Below, one piece after another: positions 56,128-64,000 of a stretch of DNA of 64,000 nt. Both the position numbers and the translations under genes were made by a program. The DNA lies in NCBI GenBank assembly GCA_030374805.1, contig JARGSG010000051.1, positions 342,579 through 406,578 on the forward strand. The letters run 5' to 3'. How positions within the stretch are numbered: the first letter of the stretch is position 1; every line of letters starts with the position of its first letter. The stretch comes from Gracilaria gracilis (taxonomy: Eukaryota; Rhodophyta; Florideophyceae; Gracilariales; Gracilariaceae). A model generated the notes under the pieces. It searched no databases, had not been told where the DNA came from, and was given only the letters and a program-made list of their open reading frames with translations.

Positions 56128-57123
56128 ATGTGCAAGTCGGCCGCCGCCAACGCCTCCGCCGCCGCCACCGCCGCCGTCGCCTCCTCCGGCAGCAAGAACC
56201 TGCTGCAGAACATCGTGTTCGGCGGCGTGGCCGGCGTGATCGGGCAGTTCTCCGTGTACCCGCTCTACACGGTGCGCACGCATCTGCAGCTGTACCCCGC
56301 GCACTACACCAACTTCGTGCAGGCGGGCGCCAAGATCTTCCGCGACACCGGCTTCAAGTCGCTGTACCGCGGCCTGCGCCCCGCGCTCACCGGCGTCTTT
56401 CCGGAGAAGGCCATCAAGCTCTCCGTCAATGACTACCTCACCGCCGTGCTGTCGCGCCCCGACGGCTCCATCTCCATGCCCAGCGCCATGCTGGCCGGCG
56501 CGGGCGCCGGCCTCACGCAGGTCATTGCCACCAACCCCATGGAGGTGTTGATGATCAACATGCAGACCTCCACACTTTCCATGCGCCGCCTCATCTCCAA
56601 GCTGGGTATCAGCGGCTTGTACAACAACGTGTCGGCCACCTTGCTGCGCGACATCCCGTTCAGCATGGTCTTCTTCCCCATGAACACCTACCTGCGTCAG
56701 TTCTTCACCAAAGAGGATGGCACCTTGGCGACGCCCAACGTCTTCCTGGCCGGCATTCTGTCGGGCACCACCGCAGCCGCCGCCTCTACCCCGCCTGACG
56801 TCATCAAGACCAACCTGCAGTCCATCAGTGCAACCAAGCGCCCCGCGTCGCCCACCGACGCCACCGCGTCGTCGTCCGCCCCGCCCACCATCCGCCCCGG
56901 CGCGCCCACGTCGCAATCGGCGCGCGCCATGTCGTCTTCCGCCGCTTCGCCCAACTCGCACCTCACCATTGTACAATGCGCCAGGTCCATCTACGCCACG
57001 CGTGGCATTCGCGGCTTCTTTGCGGGCGTCGGCCCGCGTATACTCACCGTGTCGCCCCTGTTCGGCGTCACCATGTTCATGTACGAGGTGCAACGTCGGC
57101 TCAAGGAATCTGGAACTCTATGA
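56128..57123 (+). CDS. mitochondrial carrier family protein (glutamate/aspartate-carrier-like)
   Basis: 331 residues with the three repeats of the SLC25 family. Repeat 1 begins FGGVAGVIGQFSVYPLYTVRT, repeat 2 has GAGAGLTQVIATNPMEVLMINMQ, and repeat 3 has LAGILSGTTAAAASTPPDVIKTNLQ and ends RGFFAGVGPRILTVSPLFGVTMFMYE. FPEKAIKLSVNDYL after repeat 1 is typical of glutamate and aspartate/glutamate carriers. The Px[DE]xx[KR] signature is exact only in repeat 3 (PPDVIK); repeat 1 has Tyr for the acid and repeat 2 ends in Met. A Ser/Pro/Ala-rich insertion (about 235-275) lies in repeat 3. The start ATG follows a CCCCGCC tract. It acts in the inner mitochondrial membrane; the substrate is inferred. 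Confidence 0.88.
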   Translation: MCKSAAANASAAATAAVASSGSKNLLQNIVFGGVAGVIGQFSVYPLYTVRTHLQLYPAHYTNFVQAGAKIFRDTGFKSLYRGLRPALTGVFPEKAIKLSVNDYLTAVLSRPDGSISMPSAMLAGAGAGLTQVIATNPMEVLMINMQTSTLSMRRLISKLGISGLYNNVSATLLRDIPFSMVFFPMNTYLRQFFTKEDGTLATPNVFLAGILSGTTAAAASTPPDVIKTNLQSISATKRPASPTDATASSSAPPTIRPGAPTSQSARAMSSSAASPNSHLTIVQCARSIYATRGIRGFFAGVGPRILTVSPLFGVTMFMYEVQRRLKESGTL

Positions 57124-57353
57124 GATCTGTGCCCAAACCATCACGCTTGTCATACATGCATGATGCGTCCCCACCGAAATCTGTCGCTTCCGAACGCTTG
57201 CCGAACCTCCTTCGTACGTACCCCCCGTACTAAACGGTCCGTCATCATAAAACCATATCTATTTTCACCAAGACGTTCATGTTCACCACAATCGTCGTCA
57301 CCTTCAGCCGCTCTCTTCTCCCCGCTTTTGTGTGCCCCTGTCCGCCTCTGCCG
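57124..57353. other. intergenic between convergent genes
   Basis: 230 bp between the stops of the carrier and the hydrolase; no gene seen. Confidence 0.5.
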
Positions 57354-58259
57354 TCAACACAGATACTTTGCCCAAGTGGCAAATGCACTGTCACTGCCAT
57401 ACCATTTCTGGCTGGTCAACATGGAATGGTCGCAATCTTCGCACAACACAAGCTCCGCATTCTCCGCACACGCCGCTTCAACAGGTGTCACGCCATCTCC
57501 ATCCACGTCTCCCCGCCCGCACACAGCCGCATAGCTGAAAAACGCCACAAGCTCAGAAACCGATCCCTTCCCCAGCTGTTTGCCGACCGTGCCCGTTCCA
57601 GCCACGCACACAAAGTCGCTCACAAGTTTGGAAACGTCGCACCGTTGTTCAACGTATCGAAGAAGCCCTCTCGTTTGATCCATCGCGCCGTGCGGCGGGC
57701 CACGGTTCGGCGTGCCCAATGTGAGCAAGGTAGAAACTTGCAATCCTTCTGGAGCGCGCTCTGCAACGTATGCTCTGGCCAGCCAGCCGCCGGCGCTGTG
57801 CCCCACCATGTGCAGCGTTGCTCCTTCACTGTCGCCCATCAGTTGCGAGACCGCCTTGTCCACTCTATTGAAGTACCAGTCCAGCACCGAATGTGGGGTT
57901 AGAGTAGACGTCCAGTAGTCCTTTTGAAGGAATCCCTTTGCGTTTTGACCCCATTGCCATCGCTGCATCGGGACGACTGACACTGATTCATGTCCCCTTG
58001 CCAGCAGTTTCTGGCACAAATCCTTGTAGTCGGAACTTGCGTTTCCAAGTCCGGGCAGCACCAGGACCGGTGCGTAGCGAGCTTCGTTTGCGTCAGACAC
58101 GGCCGTTTGGCCAGGCTCGGCCATGGTCATCGACGCTTCTCGACGGCGAAGCACATGATTGCGGCGCGTTTGGTGAGCTGTTTGCCATAGCTTGGATGAC
58201 GGAGAGCGAAATGGTTTCAGGAGGCTAGGAGCAACTACGAAGGCGGTGTTCAAACACAT
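57354..58259 (-). CDS. alpha/beta-hydrolase, lipase-like
   Basis: 301 residues. The core starts YAPVLVLPGLGNASSDY. The nucleophile elbow is GHSAGGW (Ser155), followed by LLTLGTPNRGPPHG. Probable acid Asp255 is in GDGVTPVEAA, and His278 is in DCDHSML. This pattern matches PGAP1/lipase-type hydrolases such as plant plastid-located members. The first 60 residues are basic, hydroxylated and not conserved (RRNHVLRRREAS), consistent with an organelle transit peptide by inference. The substrate is unknown. Confidence 0.85.
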   Translation of the reverse strand: MCLNTAFVVAPSLLKPFRSPSSKLWQTAHQTRRNHVLRRREASMTMAEPGQTAVSDANEARYAPVLVLPGLGNASSDYKDLCQKLLARGHESVSVVPMQRWQWGQNAKGFLQKDYWTSTLTPHSVLDWYFNRVDKAVSQLMGDSEGATLHMVGHSAGGWLARAYVAERAPEGLQVSTLLTLGTPNRGPPHGAMDQTRGLLRYVEQRCDVSKLVSDFVCVAGTGTVGKQLGKGSVSELVAFFSYAAVCGRGDVDGDGVTPVEAACAENAELVLCEDCDHSMLTSQKWYGSDSAFATWAKYLC

Positions 58260-59121
58260 AGCGATGGCGGTACTAGCAACTTTGGGCCGGATTAGCTGTC
58301 GCGGAGTGCAGAAGAAACGCGCAACGTCAGAGCACGCTTCTGATTAAAGCATACATATTTGCATGGCACACGAGTCGCAAGTGTCAGTTGGTGATTATCA
58401 TATCTAACTTGGACAGGAACAGCGGCAGTTTGCAACAAGTGCCGGCGCATTTGTGGCTCAACTGGAGCTCATTGTGAATAGTGGCAGCAGATTAGCGAAT
58501 GTGCGATACAAAACAGAGCACCCATGTTTGTGGACGAAAGCGTGCATACATCTACCGCAACGGTTACAGTAATTGCGAGAAATTTGTGATGAGCTGCGAT
58601 CGTCGCAGCACCATCATGGTGCTTTGGGAGACATGGCACATTTGACATAGCAAAGCGTATGATCGACGACGAAGATGTGCACATGCACGAGCATGTTTCT
58701 CTAGAGAGACGAATTTGTTTGCGACATTTGAGCTTGGATGCAGGATATGCTCTCGTACACGTCTGGGCGATAAATTGTGCAGTTGAACGTTGCGGGTGTC
58801 GTATGGTTGCTTCCTACAACGGGCAGTATGACTAGCAAGGTGCAACATGGTGCATGCGCGATTGGTGCGTGATGATTCTGATTCAACGGTAGTTGGGCAG
58901 GTTTGGCTGCAAGCAAGTGGCAGACGGGGGAGCAAAACGAGAGCATTGTTCTCTTAGGTTACAAGTTACGTGTATATGTATGTGACATGAGATAGCAAGT
59001 TTGGCATCGGCGGGTATGATTCCATGTTGCTGCCGAACATGAGCGGCACGGCGTGAAGGCTATGTCAGAACAGAGCGGGCGTGAACAAGCCAAACGGGTT
59101 GCAACAGCAAACGTTACACGC
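58260..59121. other. intergenic, no gene recognised
   Basis: About 860 bp. The minus-strand frame at 58935-58564 (123 codons) is His/Arg/Ser-rich with no motif and I do not accept it as a gene. Confidence 0.45.
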
Positions 59122-59550
59122 TCAACCGCAGGTGAGACAGGTGGAGGCCGCACTGCTCGGAAGACTATCCATACCAGCTGTGAAACAGGGAACAGAAAGA
59201 GTAGCAGACGCTTCCGTCAGCACACAAGGAAACGGCGACGTCGCGAGAAACGATAGCAAAAGCTTACCTACTGCGCCATTCGGGCCGCCGCCGCTGCCGC
59301 CACCGCCGCCACCGCCACCGCCGCCGCCGCCACCACCACCGCCTCCGCCGCCGCCGCCGTAGAACCTAGAGGAGCGCGGCAGCGGACCGCGCCTGGCGCG
59401 GTTGGCGGCGGACGGCACAAAGATGGACTGGAGAAACACAAGCACGACACTCCACAGATGCATCAAGAAGCCGAAGCCCGGGACGAGGCAGAAGGGCCAC
59501 GGCCCTCGACTAGCCGTGTGCACAACGCGGCCGTTTCGCACGTAAACCAT
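59122..59550 (-). CDS. SelK/SelG-like small membrane protein with one intron
   Basis: The ATG at 59550 starts MVYVRNGRVVHTASRGPWPF. This is the typical opening of the selenoprotein K family (MVY..NG.V then a PW motif), ER membrane proteins linked to ER-associated degradation and palmitoylation. One transmembrane helix (FLMHLWSVVLVFLQSIFV) follows, then a basic patch and a run of more than 20 Gly encoded by a GGC repeat (59281-59360 region). A good donor (AG/GTAAGC at 59267) and acceptor (TTTCACAG at 59178) suggest a 90-nt intron. Splicing would give about 112 residues ending TCLTCG before TGA at 59124-59122. SelK members often end in a Gly-rich GGUGR with Sec, which is not clearly matched here. 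It is divergent with ubiquilin. Confidence 0.6.
   Translation of the reverse strand: MVYVRNGRVVHTASRGPWPFCLVPGFGFLMHLWSVVLVFLQSIFVPSAANRARRGPLPRSSRFYGGGGGGGGGGGGGGGGGGGGGSGGGPNGAVGKLLLSFLATSPFPCVLTEASATLSVPCFTAGMDSLPSSAASTCLTCG
59178..59267 (-). other. predicted 90-nt intron in the SelK-like gene
   Basis: Starts GTAAGC and ends CCTGTTTCACAG with a pyrimidine-rich acceptor. Its length is a multiple of three and it contains no stop in frame, so retention would also be translatable. Confidence 0.5.
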
Positions 59551-60115
59551 AGCGGAAGCCAGTGGCGCACAGCTCGGGGCGAAAGTTGTAGCAAGCGGCG
59601 AACAGCAACAGCGGCGGGCGGGCGGCAGCGGCGGCAGCGCTCAAGCGCGCGGCGCGGCGCGGCGAAGCGAAGCGCTGCGCGTGGCGCCAGCAATGCGGCG
59701 CCGCCGCCGCGCGCGCGCGCTGGCGGTTGGCTTCCACGCACTGCTGCCGCAGGCGCTGCGGCTGGGCGCGCGCGCCGCGGCACCGGTGGCGCGGCCGTTT
59801 GTTGGAAGGTGCACCGTACCTGCGCGCGCGCGCGCGCGTTCCTGGCGGTGCGCTCGGCCGTGACGACCCGCAGTCGCGCTCGCCCGCAGCTGAGAGACGC
59901 CTTGTGAGCGCGCGTGCTGTCGCCCTTGTTCTTATCTTTCTCCAACTGACGCTTTCTCCGCCCCCCATCCGCATCGCCCACTCGCGCGTGTTGCCGCCGC
60001 CGCCGCTGTTCCCCTGCTTGCTCCTTTTCGCCTCGCCCCACCCCCCCCCCCCCCCCCCCCCCCCCCCTTCCCCCTCCCCACACACACACACACACACACC
60101 ACCACCACCACCACA
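59551..60115. promoter_or_regulatory. divergent promoter and 5' leader of ubiquilin
   Basis: GC-rich with GCGCGC runs between the SelK-like and ubiquilin starts. Right before the ubiquilin ATG there is a C tract of about 28 (60040-60067), then a CA repeat (60078-60098) and a CAC repeat up to the ATG. Confidence 0.5.
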
Positions 60116-61846
60116 ATGGCCATCACCATCGTCGTGAAGAACACCGCCGGCACGCGCTTCGAGATGGAGATTTCCGACTTCTCCGAGACCGTCGCCCAAT
60201 TCAAGACCCGGCTGGAGCCCGTCAGCGGCATTCCCGCCACTGCGCAGCGCCTCATTTTCCGCGGTCACATCCTCAAGGACTCGCAGACCTTCCAAGACAT
60301 CAGCGCCAAGCACGGCCTAGAGAACGGCCACAGCATGCATCTGGTCCCCAACCAAGCCGCGCGTACCTCCACCGCCTCCCAAGCTGCCCGAACTCAACCT
60401 ACACCCACTCCCGCTTCCACCACCACCGCCCCTCAAACAAACGGCGCCACTGGCACCAACCCGCCGATGGCTAATATGGACCCATTCGGCCTTGGTTCGC
60501 TCGGTGCAGGTGCCATGGGTGGTATGGGCTTCGGCGATATGGCCCAGATGCAAGAACGTCTCATGCGTAATCCAGAGCAGATGCAGGCGCTTCTCAACTC
60601 CCCCATGATGGAAAGCATCATGAACAACCCCGAGTTTGCCCGCCAGATGATGATGACCAACCCGCAGATGCGCGAGCTCATGGAGCGCAATCCCGAGGTC
60701 GCCCACGTCTTTAATGACCCCTCTACCTTCCGTCAGATGATGCAGATGGCTCGTAACCCCGCTCTTATGAACGAGATGATGCGCAATACCGACCGTCAGA
60801 TGGCCAACATTGAAATGATGCCCGGTGGTTTTGACGCGCTGCGTCGCATGCATGAGAACATTCAAGCACCTCTCATGGATGCTGCGCAGGGCGGATTCGC
60901 AAACACCACCACCACCACCAACAACAACAACGAGGCCGGCAACGGTACTGATGATAATCCGTTCTCGTCGCTCTTCCAGAACACCCCGTCCAATGCGCCC
61001 ATGCCAAATCCATGGGCTCCTAATAATGGCATTGGTACGCAGCCTGCCGCAACCAATGCACCTACCAACCCGACTGCACCTCGCGGAAACGCCTTTGCCT
61101 CGCTGTTTCCCACCCCTCCCGCAGCCACTACCGGAGCAACCGCAAACCCACCAACTGCCACACCCGCCGCTCAAAACGGCGTGCCGCCACTGCCCGCTTT
61201 TCCGCCCGGCTTGGATTCCGAGCGCATGATGCAGATGCTGGACAACCCCGTCATGCAGCAGTTTATGCAGAATTTGCTCAGTGACCCGCAGATGTTCCAA
61301 AGCATGATCGCCAGTAATCCGCAGCTTCAAGCCCTGCAGCAAAGCAACCCGGAAATGGCGCGCATGTTCCAGAACCCCGAGGTCATGAGGGCGTTCATCA
61401 ACCCCGAAGTGATGAGAGCCGTGCGTCAGGTGCACGAGGCTCTGGGCCGTTCAGGAGCAGCTCCAGGCTCAGTTTTCGGAGCCACCCCGTCTGCTGCTCA
61501 AACCGGAACCACTGGCACTACCGCCACTCCACCAGACACACAACCTTCGCAGGAGTCCACTTCGGCGCCGTCAGCTAATCCAAGCGCTGCGAATCCTGCT
61601 GCTACTGCGAACCAGTTTGCTGCGTTTATGAACGCCTTGGCTGCTGGTGGAATGGGTGCTGCACCTTCCACAACACCGGCCCAAGAAATGACTCAAGAGC
61701 AGTTGGAAGAAATGTACAGTTCTCAACTCCAACAGTTGCGAGATATGGGATTCCTCGACAAGACCATGTGTCTCCAAGCGCTTCAGCAATCTCAGGGCAA
61801 CGTCTCAGCTGCCATTGAAAACCTATTGAGCAGATTCGGTGGATAG
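60116..61846 (+). CDS. DSK2: ubiquilin (DSK2-like ubiquitin receptor)
   Basis: 576 residues. An N-terminal ubiquitin-like domain (1-75: ITIVVKNTAGTRFEMEI...LIFRGHILKD) is followed by a Pro/Thr-rich linker. Next are Met/Asn/Pro-rich STI1-type repeats (about 130-245: QMQERLMRNPEQMQALLNSP, NPEFARQMMMTNPQMRELMERNPE) and another STI1 pair (about 365-445: MLDNPVMQQFMQNLLSDPQMF). The C-terminal UBA domain (about 530-576) contains LRDMGFLDKTMCLQALQQSQGNVSAAIENLL. Ubiquilins carry ubiquitinated clients to the proteasome and bind hydrophobic segments. The length and order match the family. The start is the ATG directly after the CAC repeat; the next residues fit the ubiquitin fold. Confidence 0.95.
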   Translation: MAITIVVKNTAGTRFEMEISDFSETVAQFKTRLEPVSGIPATAQRLIFRGHILKDSQTFQDISAKHGLENGHSMHLVPNQAARTSTASQAARTQPTPTPASTTTAPQTNGATGTNPPMANMDPFGLGSLGAGAMGGMGFGDMAQMQERLMRNPEQMQALLNSPMMESIMNNPEFARQMMMTNPQMRELMERNPEVAHVFNDPSTFRQMMQMARNPALMNEMMRNTDRQMANIEMMPGGFDALRRMHENIQAPLMDAAQGGFANTTTTTNNNNEAGNGTDDNPFSSLFQNTPSNAPMPNPWAPNNGIGTQPAATNAPTNPTAPRGNAFASLFPTPPAATTGATANPPTATPAAQNGVPPLPAFPPGLDSERMMQMLDNPVMQQFMQNLLSDPQMFQSMIASNPQLQALQQSNPEMARMFQNPEVMRAFINPEVMRAVRQVHEALGRSGAAPGSVFGATPSAAQTGTTGTTATPPDTQPSQESTSAPSANPSAANPAATANQFAAFMNALAAGGMGAAPSTTPAQEMTQEQLEEMYSSQLQQLRDMGFLDKTMCLQALQQSQGNVSAAIENLLSRFGG

Positions 61847-62201
61847 AATACGCTCGTAGAGGGAAGAAACAATGTATAAAAAGGTTTCGTTCAGCACCCT
61901 GAAAGGTTTGTTATGTCATTCCTTCTACTTGCAATGTGATGCGACCGCAAGGGCGATTACTTCTTTCTCGGCAATGTATTAATTCTTTTCTGAGCTCGCA
62001 ATGTTAGTACTAACCTAACTTCTAACCTAGGAGGTTGCGTGTGCGCCCAAGAACGCATTTTGATATTGACAAAGTTGTAAATCCTTCTAAGCAGGCACGA
62101 GGAATAAAAGTATGGTCCTCGGCCTAAACATTACTAGTATACCCGTCTACAATCTCTTCGCTCGCCCATTTTTTCCTATTCGATAAGCGAGATATAGGGA
62201 T
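61847..62201. other. intergenic between convergent genes
   Basis: 355 bp between the stops of ubiquilin and the ALIX-type gene. An AATAAAAG polyadenylation-like signal at 62102 lies on the plus side. Confidence 0.45.
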
Positions 62202-64000
62202 CTACTGGGGACCCCACGCACTTTGCGAGCCAGAGTATGGGGGCCGCTGACCGCCATAGGGATGGTTTTGTGTTGAGTTAGAGCTTCCCGAGTACGGTGG
62301 TCTTGCATACTGCGACATGCCCTGGGTGTATGGATTTGAAGTTGGCGGGTAAAATCCTTGACGGGAAGCTAGGTCAGCTTGATGTTGTCGCACAAGCTGA
62401 TCGGCTTCCTCCCGACGCGCGGCAACATACCCCTTCACATCCTCCGCAAGTCGCGCTAGATTGTCCTGTTCCTTGGCATAAAACTTCGCACCTTCTTGCA
62501 AATGACCAGAAATCTCTTTGAACTTGAACGCCGCGGCTTGGACTTTGTACACTTCCTTCATCCGATCTTGCATTTTCATTCGTTCTTCTTCTTCTTCCCG
62601 AGGTTGCTGTATTTTCGCAATGGAACTGCCTAGTACCTCAGAAACATCGATCATACCTGCTCGAAGCGAGAGTGCGTTTCTCTTCATTGACCCGTACTCC
62701 CTTTCGACCAAGACCTGCATTCGTTCCAGGTCAAGCTCATCATCCGGAACTGAGGCTAGAACTGCTTGAGGGGTTTCAAGCGCCTTCTTCTTCTCTATTG
62801 CTTGCAAAATGTCATCCTTCTGTGACAGCATCTTCTTACCGTTGCCGATATCGACTTGCATCTTCTCAGCCATAGCTTCTACATGGGCCGACAGATTCGC
62901 ACTTTGAGTCGCATTAAAAGATGAAGGAGACGTCTTTAAACCCTCCAAGCTCAATTGCTCAAGGTCAGCAATTCCCTGTGAATGCTTCTCAATTTGGCTT
63001 GTAACGATTGCGTCTGCATTTGCCGCTTGTCTTAGGTTAGTTTGCACCTTTGCCAGTCTTGAACGATACGAATGAGTCATCTCTAAGCTTGTCGGTCTCA
63101 CAATAGCGGGCATTGACGTTCTGAAGTGACGATCCTGTGCTTCTTCTGCGTGTAGCATAGATTCGATATGGTTGACTTGGGTCTTTACGTCCCCCGCCAT
63201 GTTGATCACCTGTACTTGTAACTCTCTCAGGGTTCTTACGCCACCGTTCTGCTGCGTTTCTCGTACCATTTCAATGGCTTTTTCATCCGACTCTTGCGAC
63301 TCATTCTGTGCTGGAGCCGATTGACGAGCCATTGCAACGGCCTTCTCCCGGCTTAATTCAATCACTTTCTCACTCCGGTTAATGAGGTCCCGCAGATCTG
63401 CAGCCGAAGTGTTTACAGACGCGGTAACAGAGGCCACTTCGTGTGCAACCATATCAGTATACCGAGAAACAAGGCTGGATTGCTCCACAGATATCGGAGC
63501 TGGGAGACTCTCAAAAGGTTGAAGTCTTTCATCCAGTGGCTGTTCGGTTATGATCTTGTGCACGTCAGCTGATTTAACGGATTGTCTGCTCTGAATGGGT
63601 GTGAGTGTGGATGATGGACTCTGGAAATATACCTTTCTATTCTCATCCTCGGCTTCCTCTTTCCGCTGCGCCAAGTCTTTTGAAAGTGCAGTAATATTGG
63701 TAACCAGCTCATCGCGGAACTTTGCCGTAGAAGCCAAGGAAGAAGTATCTAGCGCGTTTGCGGCCTTCAAAGACTGTGAAGTTAATCTCTGCGCTTGTGC
63801 GAGATGGGCCAATTGCTCCGCCATTTCGTACGAATCATGATGGGCATTAGCTTGACAAGATTGGGCCACAGCGTCGTAATACGCTGCAAGAGCGGCAGCC
63901 GGCTTCCCAACATACGCATTGACCCAAGTGTTGGCAACGTCCGGATCAAGACAGGTCTCGTGGGCGTTTGCGTAAAAATCCCTCGCGCCGACGGCAAAGC
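62202..64000 (-). CDS. ALIX: ALIX/Bro1-type ESCRT-associated protein, C-terminal part
   Basis: ESCRT accessory factor of endosomal sorting and membrane scission. The frame runs off the right edge; at the edge it reads FAVGARDFYANAHETCLDPDVANTWVNAYVGKPAAALAAYYDAVAQ in outline, the end of a Bro1 domain, followed by HHDSYEMAEQLAHLAQAQRLTSQSLKAAN. The long helical V domain follows (about 62400-63500), with repeated coiled helices as in the YPXnL-binding arm of ALIX. The C-terminus is a short Pro/Tyr/Ser tail (GFYPPTSNPYTQG, RPPYSGS) in place of the longer animal proline-rich region. An apparent GTG start at 63869 is not a start, since the same frame is open to the window end. Confidence 0.85.
   Translation of the reverse strand, partial: FAVGARDFYANAHETCLDPDVANTWVNAYVGKPAAALAAYYDAVAQSCQANAHHDSYEMAEQLAHLAQAQRLTSQSLKAANALDTSSLASTAKFRDELVTNITALSKDLAQRKEEAEDENRKVYFQSPSSTLTPIQSRQSVKSADVHKIITEQPLDERLQPFESLPAPISVEQSSLVSRYTDMVAHEVASVTASVNTSAADLRDLINRSEKVIELSREKAVAMARQSAPAQNESQESDEKAIEMVRETQQNGGVRTLRELQVQVINMAGDVKTQVNHIESMLHAEEAQDRHFRTSMPAIVRPTSLEMTHSYRSRLAKVQTNLRQAANADAIVTSQIEKHSQGIADLEQLSLEGLKTSPSSFNATQSANLSAHVEAMAEKMQVDIGNGKKMLSQKDDILQAIEKKKALETPQAVLASVPDDELDLERMQVLVEREYGSMKRNALSLRAGMIDVSEVLGSSIAKIQQPREEEEERMKMQDRMKEVYKVQAAAFKFKEISGHLQEGAKFYAKEQDNLARLAEDVKGYVAARREEADQLVRQHQADLASRQGFYPPTSNPYTQGMSQYARPPYSGSSNSTQNHPYGGQRPPYSGSQSAWGPQ

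Noticed and set aside
55340..56239. Plus-strand frame of about 600 codons across the USP start and carrier start
   Set aside because: Gly/Arg-rich shadow of the GGC repeats and of USP coding; no motif.
58564..58935. Minus-strand 123-codon frame
   Set aside because: No motif, unusual composition, no support from neighbours.
58960..59122. SECIS element after the SelK-like TGA
   Set aside because: I looked for an ATGA...AA...GA core by eye on the minus strand and did not find a convincing one; a folding search would be needed.
63869..63871. GTG as start of the ALIX-type gene
   Set aside because: The same frame is open to the right edge with Bro1-domain sequence, so the gene continues outside the window.
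1..64000. CRISPR arrays, bacterial operons, rRNA and tRNA genes
   Set aside because: None seen. The repeats present are LTRs, LINE fragments, triplet tracts and one palindrome, and gene structure is eukaryotic.

Overview
Nuclear DNA of a eukaryote with mostly uninterrupted, long reading frames, GC-rich divergent promoters and a large block of nested retrotransposons between short gene islands. Host-type genes are a DNA polymerase alpha B subunit, an NRAMP-type transporter part, a UBA/UIM ubiquitin protease, a mitochondrial carrier, a lipase-like hydrolase, a SelK-like membrane protein, a ubiquilin and an ALIX/Bro1 protein. This style (nearly intronless gene islands separated by LTR-element nests) fits a multicellular red alga such as a florideophyte, but that is inference from style and no diagnostic marker was seen.

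Layout. 1-7.7 kb: the 3' end of a plus-strand gene, POLA2 on the minus strand, a GC-rich divergent promoter, an in-frame chimera of an AAA-ATPase-like N-terminal half with an NRAMP transporter lacking its first helix, an acidic minus-strand frame, and a PIF/Harbinger transposase. 8.0-43.2 kb: a repeat nest. It holds copia element A (inverted 5' LTR and leader joined to pol), copia element B inserted near the 3' end of A's pol with a clean 5-bp target duplication, a LINE fragment inserted in B's gag, an inverted LTR of a third copia family, two LINE copies in opposite orientations, a decayed chromodomain gypsy element with a long antisense frame in its 3' region, copia element E of another lineage, and copia element C with a 371-bp fold-back MITE in its LTR. 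43.2-44.5 kb: AT-rich, no gene recognised.

44.5-47.6 kb: an inverted duplication of about 1.4 kb per arm carrying two divergent copies of a small secreted Cys-rich protein gene; the two copies encode the same protein. 49.8-64 kb: a gene island. A 669-aa membrane protein converges on the ubiquitin protease. The protease and a mitochondrial carrier share a GC-rich divergent promoter. A hydrolase follows on the minus strand. The SelK-like gene and ubiquilin share another divergent promoter. The ALIX-type gene runs off the right edge. Several island genes belong to ubiquitin and protein-quality pathways (USP, ubiquilin, a SelK-like ER protein) or to ubiquitin/ESCRT sorting (ALIX); whether this clustering matters is unknown.

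The repeat block is mostly dead. Three of the four copia reverse transcriptases have lost different catalytic aspartates, and the gypsy and both LINEs carry in-frame stops. Only the Harbinger transposase frame looks intact among the mobile elements.
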